DNA of 64,000 nucleotides from contig NZ_JAHBZK010000002.1 of assembly GCF_019635465.1 (NCBI RefSeq), forward strand, positions 213,160 through 277,159, in the 5' to 3' direction. Under the pieces are notes generated by a model that saw nothing but the letters and a program-made list of their open reading frames with translations, had not been told where the DNA came from and ran no database searches. Source of the DNA: Hydrogenophaga sp. (GTDB lineage Bacteria; Pseudomonadota; Gammaproteobacteria; Burkholderiales; Burkholderiaceae_C). Shown here piece after piece: positions 1 to 7,975 of the stretch; the stretch's first letter is position 1, and each line of letters starts with the position of its first letter. A program made the position numbers and the translations under genes.

Positions 1-1
1 C

Positions 2-841
2 CGCGAAGCGGGTCTGGACGTCGGCATGAAGACCTCGCAAGGCACCGACAAGGGCATGGCCGCCTTGCTGTCGGGCAGCGCCGACATCGTGCTGATCGGC
101 CCCGAGGCCTCCATCTACGTGGCCAACAGCGAATCGCCGGTCAAGCCCAAGATTTTTTCGGGCCTGACCGCCACCGACGGTTTCCTGTTGCTGGCCCGTG
201 AAAAACCGGCCGGTGCCTTCGCCTGGGACCAGCTCAAGGGCAAGGCCGTGATGGGTTTCCGCCCGGGCTCCAACCCGGATGTCTTTCTTGAGACCGCCAT
301 GCGCAAGAACGGCGTCGACCCCAAGAAGGACCTGAAGATCGTCAACAACGTCGGCCCCGCTGCCCGTACCGGCGCCTGGCTGGCCGGCCAGAACGACTAC
401 GCCATCTTCCTGGAGCCCGAAGCCACGCTGCTCGAGAAGCAGGGCAAGGGCACTGTGGTGGCGTCCATCGGTCGCACCGTTGGCCCGGTGGACTACACCG
501 TCTTCACCGCCACCGACGTCTTCCTCAAGCAGAACCCCGGCGTGGCGCAGGCCTGGACCAATGCCATCGTGAAAGCCCAGCAATACGTGGCCAAGGCACC
601 CGCCGCCGACCTGGCCAACCACATCGCCGAGTTCTTCCCGACCATGGCCAAGCCCGATCTGATCGCCGCCATCGACCGCTACCGCAGCATCGGTCTGTGG
701 AAGACCAACCCCACCGTGGAACGTCAGGCCATCGACACCCTGCAGGACATGCTGGTGGCCAGCGGCGTGCTAGACACGGCCAAGCGCGTGAAATACGAGC
801 AGGTCGTGGTGACCGATTTCACCGCCAAGGCGAAGCCATGA
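2..841 (+). CDS. ABC transporter substrate-binding protein, NitT/TauT type (5' partial)
   Basis: This is the periplasmic binding protein of an importer for a small nitrogen- or sulfur-containing solute. The reading frame is open from base 2, so the start and any signal peptide lie outside the window. About 279 codons are visible. The GxxxGMAALLSGSADI and DYAIFLEPEA-type segments fit the SsuA/TauA/THI5-like fold. The stop TGA overlaps the ATG of the ATPase gene (ATGA), so the two are probably translationally coupled. The downstream hydrolase and SDR suggest a catabolic substrate, but the sequence does not identify it. An internal ATG at 26 is not a credible start because the fold would be truncated. 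Confidence 0.85.
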   Translation, partial: REAGLDVGMKTSQGTDKGMAALLSGSADIVLIGPEASIYVANSESPVKPKIFSGLTATDGFLLLAREKPAGAFAWDQLKGKAVMGFRPGSNPDVFLETAMRKNGVDPKKDLKIVNNVGPAARTGAWLAGQNDYAIFLEPEATLLEKQGKGTVVASIGRTVGPVDYTVFTATDVFLKQNPGVAQAWTNAIVKAQQYVAKAPAADLANHIAEFFPTMAKPDLIAAIDRYRSIGLWKTNPTVERQAIDTLQDMLVASGVLDTAKRVKYEQVVVTDFTAKAKP

Positions 842-1665
842 ACGCCGTGCTGGAACGCCCACCGGTGGCCGCGACCGCGGTCGAGGCCCGCATCGAGATC
901 AACGACGTCTCGCTGCGCTACTTCACCCCGGCCGGCGAGACGCAGGCACTGGACCGCATCCAGCTGAGCATCGCGCCCGGCGAATTCGTCAGCCTCATTG
1001 GCCAGTCCGGGTGCGGCAAAAGCACCTTGCTGTCGCTGATGGCCGGCATCCTGCAGCCGTCGTCGGGTGAGGTGCGGGTGCACGGTGAACGCGTCAAAGG
1101 GCCCAGCCCCCGGGTGGGCTACATGCTGCAGCAGGACTACCTGTTCGAGTGGCGGACCATTCTCGACAACGCCATGCTGGGCGCAGAAATCCAGGGCCGC
1201 GACAAGCGAACGTCGCGCGAGCGCGCCATCGACCTGCTGCACAAATGCGGCATGGGCGACTTCCTGCACCACTATCCGCGCCAGCTCTCGGGCGGTATGC
1301 GCCAGCGCGTGGCGCTGGCCCGCACCCTGGTGACCGACCCCGACGTGGTGCTGCTCGACGAGCCCTTCTCGGCGCTCGACTCGCAAACCCGCCTGGCCAT
1401 CGCCGACGAGGTGGTGGAGGTGTTGCGCGACGAGGGCAAGTCGGTGGTGCTGGTGACGCACGACATCGGCGAAGCCATTGCCATGACCGACCGCGTCGTG
1501 GTGCTCTCGCGCCGGCCGGGTCGCATCAAGTCCCAACACTTCATGCGCTTCGACGCGAGCTGCGGCGATCGCCGTCCCAGCCCCTTTGAAGTGCGCTCGC
1601 TGCCCGAGTTCAACACCTATTTCGCCATGCTGTGGGACGAGCTCGATGTCCACGTGGAAGGATGA
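838..1665 (+). CDS. ABC transporter ATP-binding protein (SsuB/TauB type)
   Basis: This 275-residue cytoplasmic ATPase drives the importer. Walker A (GQSGCGKST) is near residue 55, followed by a Q-loop region (YMLQQDYLFEW), the signature LSGGMRQRVALARTL and Walker B VVLLDEPFSALD with a switch histidine in VTHDIGEA. These match the nitrate/sulfonate/taurine subfamily. I start it at the ATG overlapping the binding-protein stop. An in-frame upstream ATG at 697 lies deep inside the previous gene and adds non-conserved sequence. The permease begins 5 bp downstream, completing a three-gene importer. Confidence 0.93.
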   Translation: MNAVLERPPVAATAVEARIEINDVSLRYFTPAGETQALDRIQLSIAPGEFVSLIGQSGCGKSTLLSLMAGILQPSSGEVRVHGERVKGPSPRVGYMLQQDYLFEWRTILDNAMLGAEIQGRDKRTSRERAIDLLHKCGMGDFLHHYPRQLSGGMRQRVALARTLVTDPDVVLLDEPFSALDSQTRLAIADEVVEVLRDEGKSVVLVTHDIGEAIAMTDRVVVLSRRPGRIKSQHFMRFDASCGDRRPSPFEVRSLPEFNTYFAMLWDELDVHVEG

Positions 1666-1669
1666 ATCC

Positions 1670-2524
1670 ATGAACGCCAGTGCCCCCGTCACCATGGCCC
1701 AGTCGCTGCCGGCCGCGCCCGCGCCTGGGCGCGAGCCCAGCCCGGCGTACCGCGCCTGGCAGGCGCGCGAACAACGCCGCCGCCACCTCATCACCGCCAC
1801 GCGCATCGCCCTGCTGTGTGCCTTTCTGGTGTTGTGGGAGGTGCTGGCCAAGACGCATGTGGTCAACCCCATGCTCACCAGCTACCCCAGCGCGCTGTGG
1901 CCCACCTTTCTGGACCTGCTGCACAACGGCAACCTGATCGGTCACACCTGGGCCACGTTCAAGGCCACCTTGGTCGGCTTTGCGCTGAGCATGGTCATCG
2001 GCATCGGCGTGGCCGCCGGCCTGTGGTGGTCGGACTTCGCGCACAAGGTGCTGGACCCCTTCCTGGTGATCGCCAACGCCATGCCCAAGATCGCCTTCGT
2101 GCCGATCTTCTACATCTGGCTCGGCTCCGAGTACTCGGTCTACGGCATGGCCGTGGCCATCGCGGTGTTCGTGACCATCATGGTGGTGTTCGACGGCTTT
2201 CAAAGCATCGACCCCAACAAGATCAAGCTGGCCCGCACCCTGGGCGCCAGCCGCGCGCAGGTGTTGCAGCTGGTGGTGCTGCCGGGCAGCGTGCCCACGC
2301 TGGTGGCCGCGCTCAAGATGAACATCGGCCTGGCCCTGGTTGGTGTCATCGTGGGCGAGTTCCAGTCGGCCAGCGAAGGTCTGGGCTTTCTCATCGTCAA
2401 CGGCAGCCAGATCTTCCAGCTCAACGTGGTCATGACCGCCATCGTCGTACTGGGCCTGCTGTCGGGTCTGATGTACTTCGTGATCGCGCGCATCGAGGCC
2501 GCCATGGCCAAGCGCTACGCCTGA
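1670..2524 (+). CDS. ABC transporter permease (SsuC/TauC type)
   Basis: This is the inner-membrane permease of the importer, 284 residues. A cytoplasmic N-terminus of about 40 residues is followed by roughly six hydrophobic segments. The ATPase-contacting EAA loop is visible as the stretch around KLARTLGASRAQVLQLVVLPGS. The ATG at 1670 is preceded by AAGGATGA, which serves as the ribosome site, and lies 4 bp after the ATPase stop. The earlier in-frame ATG at 1586 lies inside the ATPase gene. The predicted complex is two permeases, two ATPases and the upstream binding protein. Confidence 0.92.
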   Translation: MNASAPVTMAQSLPAAPAPGREPSPAYRAWQAREQRRRHLITATRIALLCAFLVLWEVLAKTHVVNPMLTSYPSALWPTFLDLLHNGNLIGHTWATFKATLVGFALSMVIGIGVAAGLWWSDFAHKVLDPFLVIANAMPKIAFVPIFYIWLGSEYSVYGMAVAIAVFVTIMVVFDGFQSIDPNKIKLARTLGASRAQVLQLVVLPGSVPTLVAALKMNIGLALVGVIVGEFQSASEGLGFLIVNGSQIFQLNVVMTAIVVLGLLSGLMYFVIARIEAAMAKRYA

Positions 2525-2540
2525 GGCAGGGAGACACCAC

Positions 2541-3242
2541 ATGCAGTTCCCCGATTGGGTGACGGAGCGCGTGGTGGCCCGCCAGGGCCGCCTGCACCCC
2601 TACGACACCCTGGTCGCCGAGCGCACGGCGTTCGTCATCATCGACCTGCAGAACTACTACACGCAGCCCGGCTACCTGGGCGAATGTGCGCCGTCGCGCG
2701 CCACCTTCCCGGCGGTCAACCGCCTGGCCGATGGCTTGCGCGCGGCCGGCGGGCACGTGATCTGGGTGCAGACCAGCGCCGATGGTGCCGACGACTTCTG
2801 GTCGCACCACCACGCCCACATGCTCACGCCCGAGCGCAGCGCGCGACGCCTGCGCGAACTGGCCAGCACGCACGAAGGCTTTCAGATCGCGCCGGGGTTG
2901 CGGCCGCATGCCGACGACGAACGCGTGGTCAAGCGCTGCTACAGCGCGCTGGTGCCGGGCTCTTCGCGCCTGGCCGAGGTGCTGCAAGCCCGCGGCATCA
3001 CCCATGTGCTCATCGGTGGCACCGTCACCAACGTCTGCTGCGAGTCCACCGCCCGCGACGCGATGATGATGGACTACGCGACCATCATGGTCGACGACGC
3101 CTTGTCGGCCGTCACGCCCGCCGAGCACGAACACTGCCTTCAGAACTGGATGCTGTTCTTCGGCGACGTGCTGGGCGTCGACGATGTGCTGCAGCGTCTG
3201 CAACCCGCCGCCGAACCCGCCGCCGAACGCGCCGCTGCCTGA
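2541..3242 (+). CDS. Isochorismatase-family cysteine hydrolase, RutB-like
   Basis: This 233-residue cytosolic hydrolase probably cleaves an amide or ureide C-N bond. The family catalytic triad is present: Asp35 in VIIDLQNYY, Lys131 in VVKRCYSAL and Cys166 in GGTVTNVCCEST, with the GGTVT cis-peptide turn. The closest motif match I know is RutB (ureidoacrylate amidohydrolase) and N-carbamoyl-type hydrolases. Cys167 replaces the usual Val after the nucleophile. The gene follows the permease by 16 bp with GGGAGA upstream of the ATG, so uptake and hydrolysis are probably co-expressed. Substrate specificity cannot be read from the sequence. Confidence 0.88.
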   Translation: MQFPDWVTERVVARQGRLHPYDTLVAERTAFVIIDLQNYYTQPGYLGECAPSRATFPAVNRLADGLRAAGGHVIWVQTSADGADDFWSHHHAHMLTPERSARRLRELASTHEGFQIAPGLRPHADDERVVKRCYSALVPGSSRLAEVLQARGITHVLIGGTVTNVCCESTARDAMMMDYATIMVDDALSAVTPAEHEHCLQNWMLFFGDVLGVDDVLQRLQPAAEPAAERAAA

Positions 3243-3306
3243 TCAGCCAGGGTGTTGCCGCGCGCGCCAGCGCGCTGCGCACGCATCTCCAAGAGACCTT
3301 CCACAC

Positions 3307-4086
3307 ATGAACCTGGGTATCGATGGCCGCCGCGCACTGGTGTTCGGCGGCAGCAAGGGCATGGGCTTTGCCTGTGCGAAACACCTCTCACAAGCGGGCG
3401 TGCGCGTGTGCATCGCCGCCCGAACCGAAGCCACCCTGCGCGACGCCGCGCAACGGCTGAGCGCAGACACCGGTGCGCCCGTGGACTGGGTGGTGGCCGA
3501 CATCACCACCGCCGCCGGGCGCGACGCGGCGCTGACGGCCTGTGCCGAGCCGGACATCCTGGTCAACAACGCCGACGGCTTTCCACCCGGCGACTTCCGC
3601 GACTGGGACCCGCCAACCTGGCACACCGCGCTCGACGCCATGATGATCGGCCCCATCGAGATGATCCGTCGTTGTGTCGATCCCATGATCGCGCGCGGCT
3701 TCGGGCGCATCGTCAACATCGTCTCGCGCAGCGTGAAGCTGCCGCAGGCCGACCTGGGCCTGTCCAACGGCGCGCGCTCGGGACTGGTGGGCTTCTCGGC
3801 GGGTCTGGCGCGGCAGGTGATGCGCCACAACGTCACCATCAACAACCTGTTGCCGGGCGTGTTCGCCACCGATGCCCAGCGCCGCCACGTCGACAAGCTG
3901 AGCCAGCAAAGTGGTCGCCCGTTCGACGCCATCTGGGCCGAGCGCGGCGCGGCCAACCCGGCAGGTCGCTTCGGCGACCCCGAGGAGATCGGCGCCTGGT
4001 GCGCGTTTCTGGCCTCGCGCTTCGCCGGCTACACCACAGGGCAAAGCCTGCTGGTGGACGGCGGCGACTACCCCGGCACCTTCTGA
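3307..4086 (+). CDS. SDR-family protein with non-canonical catalytic site
   Basis: This 259-residue Rossmann-fold protein belongs to the short-chain dehydrogenase family. The nucleotide-binding motif is GGSKGMG, NNADG stands in for NNAG, and the catalytic-loop Ser is present in NIVSRS. Aligned to FabG without gaps, the YxxxK pair reads SxxxR (SNGAR). This matches the BKR-like SDR subgroup known to lack the classical tetrad, so a normal reductase activity should not be assumed. The start at 3307 precedes the conserved NLGIDGRRALVFGG; the in-frame ATG at 3184 lies within the hydrolase gene. It is the last gene before a strong terminator hairpin. Confidence 0.85.
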   Translation: MNLGIDGRRALVFGGSKGMGFACAKHLSQAGVRVCIAARTEATLRDAAQRLSADTGAPVDWVVADITTAAGRDAALTACAEPDILVNNADGFPPGDFRDWDPPTWHTALDAMMIGPIEMIRRCVDPMIARGFGRIVNIVSRSVKLPQADLGLSNGARSGLVGFSAGLARQVMRHNVTINNLLPGVFATDAQRRHVDKLSQQSGRPFDAIWAERGAANPAGRFGDPEEIGAWCAFLASRFAGYTTGQSLLVDGGDYPGTF

Positions 4087-4090
4087 AAAA

Positions 4091-4120
4091 CAAAACCCGT
4101 CGGGAAGGCGACGGGTTTTG
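4091..4120. terminator. Intrinsic terminator hairpin between convergent genes
   Basis: A perfect 12-bp stem CAAAACCCGTCG / CGACGGGTTTTG encloses a 6-nt loop. It lies between the stop of the SDR (4086) and the stop of the chemoreceptor on the other strand (4163). Read on the minus strand the stem is followed by a T-run (GTTTTTC), as expected of a rho-independent terminator. On the plus strand the T-run is only the stem's own TTTT. It probably serves both genes. Confidence 0.85.
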
Positions 4121-4162
4121 TGACGGGTGGTGCCGATCAGACTTGACCGGCGCTCAGCGGGT

Positions 4163-5911
4163 TCAGAACGATTCCCAGTCGCCGACCTCTTCCGAAGCCA
4201 CCGGCTTGCTCACCGGAGCGGCGGGCTTGGCCTTGGCCGGTGCGCTGGCCTTGACCGGGGCTGGTTTGACCACCGGCGCGGGCTTGGCCACGGGCTTGAA
4301 GGTGGGCTCGCTGCGGTGCAGGTCGCTGGCCACCAGGGCCTGGATCGCGCTGGCACCGGCGTTGCCGTCCACGCGGAAGATGCGCACCACCTCGGCCAGG
4401 CGCGAAGCCTGCTCGTTCATGCTGGTCGCGGCTGCGGCGCTTTCTTCCACCAGGGCCGCGTTCTGCTGCGTCATCTGGTCAAGGTTGGCCACGGCGGCGT
4501 TGATCTGGTTCACGCCATCGGCCTGTTCGCCCGAGGCACTGGCGATCTCGCCAATGATGTCGCGCACACGCGCCACGTTGCCCACGATCTCCGACATCGA
4601 CTGACCGGCCTGGCCGACCAGCTCGGTGCCCACGGCCACCTTGTCGACCGAGGCGCTGATGAGGCCCTTGATTTCCTTGGCGGCCTGCGCGCTGCGCTGA
4701 GCCAGGTTGCGCACTTCACCGGCCACCACCGCAAAGCCGCGGCCTTGCTCGCCGGCGCGGGCGGCTTCCACCGCCGCGTTCAAAGCCAGGATGTTGGTCT
4801 GGAAGGCGATGCCGTCGATGACGCCGATGATGTCGTTGATCTTGCGCGAGGCCTGGTTGATCTCTTCCATGGTCGAGACCACTTGCGACACGACCGTGCC
4901 ACCCTTTTGGGCGCTCTGGCCGGCCACGTCGGCCAGCTGGTTGGCCACGCGGGCCGAATCGGCCGACTGCTTGATGGCGCCCGACATCTGCTCCATCGAG
5001 GCAGCGGTCTGCTGCAGGCTGGACGCGGTCTGCTCGGTGCGCGAGGACAGGTCGTTGTTGCCGGTGGAGATTTCCTTGGCGGCCACGGTGATGTTCTCGG
5101 TGCCGCGCTTGACGTCGGCCACCACGTGTACCAGTCGGTCGCGCATGCTCGACAGCGCCTTGGTCATGGCGCCGAATTCGTCGCCACGGTCGTTGCTGAT
5201 GGTGGCCGTGAGGTCGCCGCCCGCAATGCGCTCGGCGAAGGCCATGGTCTCGTTGAGCGGCGTGCGGATGTTGCGGATGAGGAAGAAGGCGCCAATCGCA
5301 ACGCCCAGGATCAAGGAAATGATCTGCGCGTAGGCGATCTTCAGGCTCAGCGAGCGTTCGTCGGCCAGCCTGGCCTGCGCTTCGGCCAGCACGGTGCCCT
5401 GCAGTTGTGCGAACTCGCGCAAGGCGGTCATGTAGGCCGGCACCAGGCCGTTGAAGCGCATGCGGATTTCGGTGGCCGCCAGATCGTCTTCACCGTTCTT
5501 CTTGTGCGCGTTGGCCTTGCCCAGCGATTCGAGCACCACCTTGCGGGCCTCGGCGATCTTGGCCAGCTGGGCCTTCTCCGCGTCGGTCATCTCCATCGCG
5601 TTGAGGCGCTTCTGCAACTCGCTGATGCGAGCCGAGCCGGCCGGAATCAGGTCCTTGTAGATCTCGCCGATCACCGGGTCGCTCGACAGCATCGAGGCCT
5701 GCACGCGCGTGGTCGTGGTTTCGGTGATGCCGGCCCATTCGACGGCCAGCGCTGTCTTCTCGGACAGCATGGTCAGCGTGCGGGCCGACTCCTCGTTGAG
5801 CTTGCTCGAGCGCGCGCCAGCGGTGGCCACGGTGCCCAGCAGGGCCAGGATGATGAGGACGACGCCGGTCCAGAGCTTGGCGCCGACCGACATGTTGCGC
5901 AGTAGGTTCAT
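4163..5911 (-). CDS. Methyl-accepting chemotaxis protein with CheR-docking pentapeptide
   Basis: This 582-residue transmembrane chemoreceptor has TM1 at about residues 12-32, a periplasmic sensor of about 150 residues and TM2 near 190-210, followed by HAMP. The signalling domain carries the invariant hairpin tip ([23 protein letters not shown]). A Pro/Ala/Lys-rich linker leads to the last five residues, DWESF, which match the NWETF/NWESF CheR/CheB tether of E. coli Tar and Tsr. The ATG at 5911 gives a normal receptor N-terminus ([13 protein letters not shown]); upstream codons in frame run through the leader. A CCCGC/GCGGG mini-hairpin lies just before the start. A sigma-28-like promoter lies upstream. 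Confidence 0.95.
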   Translation of the reverse strand: MNLLRNMSVGAKLWTGVVLIILALLGTVATAGARSSKLNEESARTLTMLSEKTALAVEWAGITETTTTRVQASMLSSDPVIGEIYKDLIPAGSARISELQKRLNAMEMTDAEKAQLAKIAEARKVVLESLGKANAHKKNGEDDLAATEIRMRFNGLVPAYMTALREFAQLQGTVLAEAQARLADERSLSLKIAYAQIISLILGVAIGAFFLIRNIRTPLNETMAFAERIAGGDLTATISNDRGDEFGAMTKALSSMRDRLVHVVADVKRGTENITVAAKEISTGNNDLSSRTEQTASSLQQTAASMEQMSGAIKQSADSARVANQLADVAGQSAQKGGTVVSQVVSTMEEINQASRKINDIIGVIDGIAFQTNILALNAAVEAARAGEQGRGFAVVAGEVRNLAQRSAQAAKEIKGLISASVDKVAVGTELVGQAGQSMSEIVGNVARVRDIIGEIASASGEQADGVNQINAAVANLDQMTQQNAALVEESAAAATSMNEQASRLAEVVRIFRVDGNAGASAIQALVASDLHRSEPTFKPVAKPAPVVKPAPVKASAPAKAKPAAPVSKPVASEEVGDWESF

Positions 5912-5996
5912 GGTGTTACCCGCAGTGCGGGCCGGGATGGGCTGGAGGTTGAAAACTTCACCCGAAGGCCACGGGGGCCCCGGGGAATCGCCTGCC

Positions 5997-6024
5997 CTAT
6001 CGACCGTTTGTGGGGAAAACTTGA
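5997..6024 (-). promoter_or_regulatory. Putative sigma-28 (FliA) promoter
   Basis: On the minus strand the sequence reads TCAAGTTT-N12-GTCGATAG, compared with the E. coli FliA consensus TAAAGTTT-N11-GCCGATAA. That is 7/8 and 6/8 matches. Transcription would start near 5989, giving a leader of about 75 nt before the chemoreceptor ATG. This would place the receptor in the flagellar class-3 regulon. The spacer is one base longer than the E. coli optimum. Confidence 0.6.
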
Positions 6025-6112
6025 TTCGAAAAAGCGGGGAAATCACCCACAAATGCTGCGCTGCACCGTCGGCGGCAACCGCTTGTCGCCTGGCGGTCTG
6101 TTCGGGCCTGCA

Positions 6113-6841
6113 TCAGTCGCGTCCGGCCGCTTCGATGGCCTCCGCCAAGGCCTTGGGCTGGGTGAACCAGGCCTCGTGGCTGCCGGCGCAGGCGATGTAG
6201 CGGAAAAGGCCCAGGCGCTCGGAGAGGCGGGGGTGCCAGGGCAGGCTCGCGGGCAGTGCGACATCCAGCACGCAATTGACGTAGGACTTGCCGATCGCCA
6301 CCGCCGCCATCGGCTGCGTGATGGTGCTGGCCTCGGTGAAGGTGCGGTAGGGGTGCGGATTGAGCTTTGCGTAGGCGCTGCGGGCGAGCGCGATGTCGGC
6401 GTCGTTGATGAAGGCCTCGCGCCAGACCTCGAATGGCAGCATCACCGCGTTCTGGTTGGCCGCAGCCACGCCGTCGAACAGCGCGCGGTAGTGGGGCGGG
6501 ACCAGGTCGTTGAGGCACTCGCCGGGCTGCGGCACAAAGGCGTTCACGTACACCAGACGGCTCAGGCGGGGCAGCACGCGCTGCGCGGCGCCACTGATCA
6601 CCATGCCGCCATAGCTGTGGCCGGCCAGGCGCACCTGCTTCAGGTCGTTCGATTCGATGAAGTCCACCAGCGAGTCCACCGCGTCACCCAGGCCGGTGGT
6701 GGCGCGGTCGTCGCCGGGGCGGTTGCCCGCCAGCGTCGGGCAATGGACGGTGTGGCCGGCATTGCGCAAGTGGGCGGCCACGGCCTCCAGCTCGGCGCCG
6801 GTGTGCCAGGCGCCATGGACCAGGACATAGGTGTCTGACAT
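6113..6841 (-). CDS. Alpha/beta hydrolase
   Basis: This 242-residue cytosolic hydrolase has an early HGAW oxyanion segment (residues 9-12), nucleophile elbow GHSYGG with Ser76, and a likely catalytic His in CAGSHEAWF near the C-terminus. The pattern resembles the EstC / salicylate-esterase type of small esterases. A ribosome site (GGAGACACGC) precedes the ATG on the minus strand. It lies 107 bp downstream of an AraC regulator on the same strand, which may control it. The substrate is not deducible. Confidence 0.85.
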   Translation of the reverse strand: MSDTYVLVHGAWHTGAELEAVAAHLRNAGHTVHCPTLAGNRPGDDRATTGLGDAVDSLVDFIESNDLKQVRLAGHSYGGMVISGAAQRVLPRLSRLVYVNAFVPQPGECLNDLVPPHYRALFDGVAAANQNAVMLPFEVWREAFINDADIALARSAYAKLNPHPYRTFTEASTITQPMAAVAIGKSYVNCVLDVALPASLPWHPRLSERLGLFRYIACAGSHEAWFTQPKALAEAIEAAGRD

Positions 6842-6948
6842 GCGTGTCTCCTTCGTTGGGTCGGGACTCGCAATCTAGACCGCGGGCGCGCGCGGCGATG
6901 GCCGCTGCGCGCCAACGCCGTGGTCCTGGCGTGCCAGTGGCTGCAGGC

Positions 6949-7908
6949 TCAGTTGCGGCGTTGGCGTCGTGTGGTGCCGGGCGTTTGCCCGGTGGTGCGG
7001 CGGTACACGCGCACGAAGTGCGAGGCGTCGAGCAGGCCGACGCGGCGCCCGATTTCGCCCAGGCTCAGGTGGTCGAAGCGCGCATCGCCCAGCAGCCGCC
7101 CGGCCTGCGCCATGCGCAGGCGCATGAGCTCGCCGGCAAAGGTGAGGCCGGCCGCCGCCAGGCTGCGGTGCAGGCTGCGCGCACTCATGCCCACTGCCAT
7201 CGCCACCTCGGCTGCGCTAAGGCCGGCCTGTGCGTGGCGCTCGGCGATGGCTTGCACGATGCGTGGGTGGTGGTCGATCGAGGCTCGCGGTGCCTCGGCG
7301 CCGGGCAGGCTCAGGGCCAGCAGGGCGCCCAGCTGGTCGGTCAGCACGGTTGCCGGCAGCGGCGTCTGCAAGCCGAGTTCGGGTTGCAGGGCGCGCGTGA
7401 AGGCCGACAGCGCCAGGCCAAAGCCCTGTTGCCCGTCGATGCGCTGCCCCACGCGCCGCTCGGCGTCGGGCAGCCACTGCTCCAGCCAGGCGGTGGGCAG
7501 CTCGATCGAGCCGGTGTTGCAGCTGGTGGGGAAGTGGAATTCGTAGCAGCGCCGCGAATCCACCAGCAGCAGGTCGCCGGGCAGCAAGCGCGTGCGCTGA
7601 TCGCCTTGCGCGGCGGTCCATGCCTCGTCGTGCTTGCACAGCAGGTAGTAGTAGTTCTGTTCGCTGCGCGCGATGGCGCGTCGCGTGCGGTAGACGTCCT
7701 GGGCGCTGCCACGCACGGCGTTCAGGGTGATGGCACCCAGGGGGGCGGAGCGCAGCTCGGCCGCAAAGACGGACTGGCTGCTGCGCACGTCCATTTCGAG
7801 AAAGCCCTCGCAGACCGCGCCCACCCAGTAGTCCAGCCGCTGCTCGGGCGACACCGCGTCGGTGGACCAGCGTTGCAGTCGCTGCGTGGGAACGGAATTG
7901 GCGAGCAT
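6949..7908 (-). CDS. AraC-family transcriptional regulator
   Basis: This 319-residue regulator has an N-terminal AraC-binding-like (cupin) sensor region over about residues 1-200. The C-terminal double helix-turn-helix includes LSAAEVAMAVGMSARSLHR and the conserved tail SLGEIGRRVGLLDASHFVRVYRR with TGQTP. This is the arrangement of the AraC_binding_2 group that often regulates adjacent catabolic esterases or oxygenases. The alpha/beta hydrolase directly downstream is the natural candidate target. No effector can be named. Confidence 0.9.
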   Translation of the reverse strand: MLANSVPTQRLQRWSTDAVSPEQRLDYWVGAVCEGFLEMDVRSSQSVFAAELRSAPLGAITLNAVRGSAQDVYRTRRAIARSEQNYYYLLCKHDEAWTAAQGDQRTRLLPGDLLLVDSRRCYEFHFPTSCNTGSIELPTAWLEQWLPDAERRVGQRIDGQQGFGLALSAFTRALQPELGLQTPLPATVLTDQLGALLALSLPGAEAPRASIDHHPRIVQAIAERHAQAGLSAAEVAMAVGMSARSLHRSLAAAGLTFAGELMRLRMAQAGRLLGDARFDHLSLGEIGRRVGLLDASHFVRVYRRTTGQTPGTTRRQRRN

Positions 7909-7975
7909 GCGCGCATGGTGGCGCTGCGCCCCTTGCGGTGCAACCCGAGCAAACCCGTTCAGGTCAGGGGGCGCC

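Noticed and set aside
1586-1669. Longer permease start at 1586
   Set aside because: The extra codons overlap the ATPase gene and are not hydrophobic. The ATG at 1670 has a ribosome site and fits the family.
4127-5905. Plus-strand open frame opposite the chemoreceptor
   Set aside because: Its His/Arg/Gly-rich composition and lack of motifs mark it as antisense shadow. The minus strand encodes the diagnostic chemoreceptor tip and C-terminal tail.
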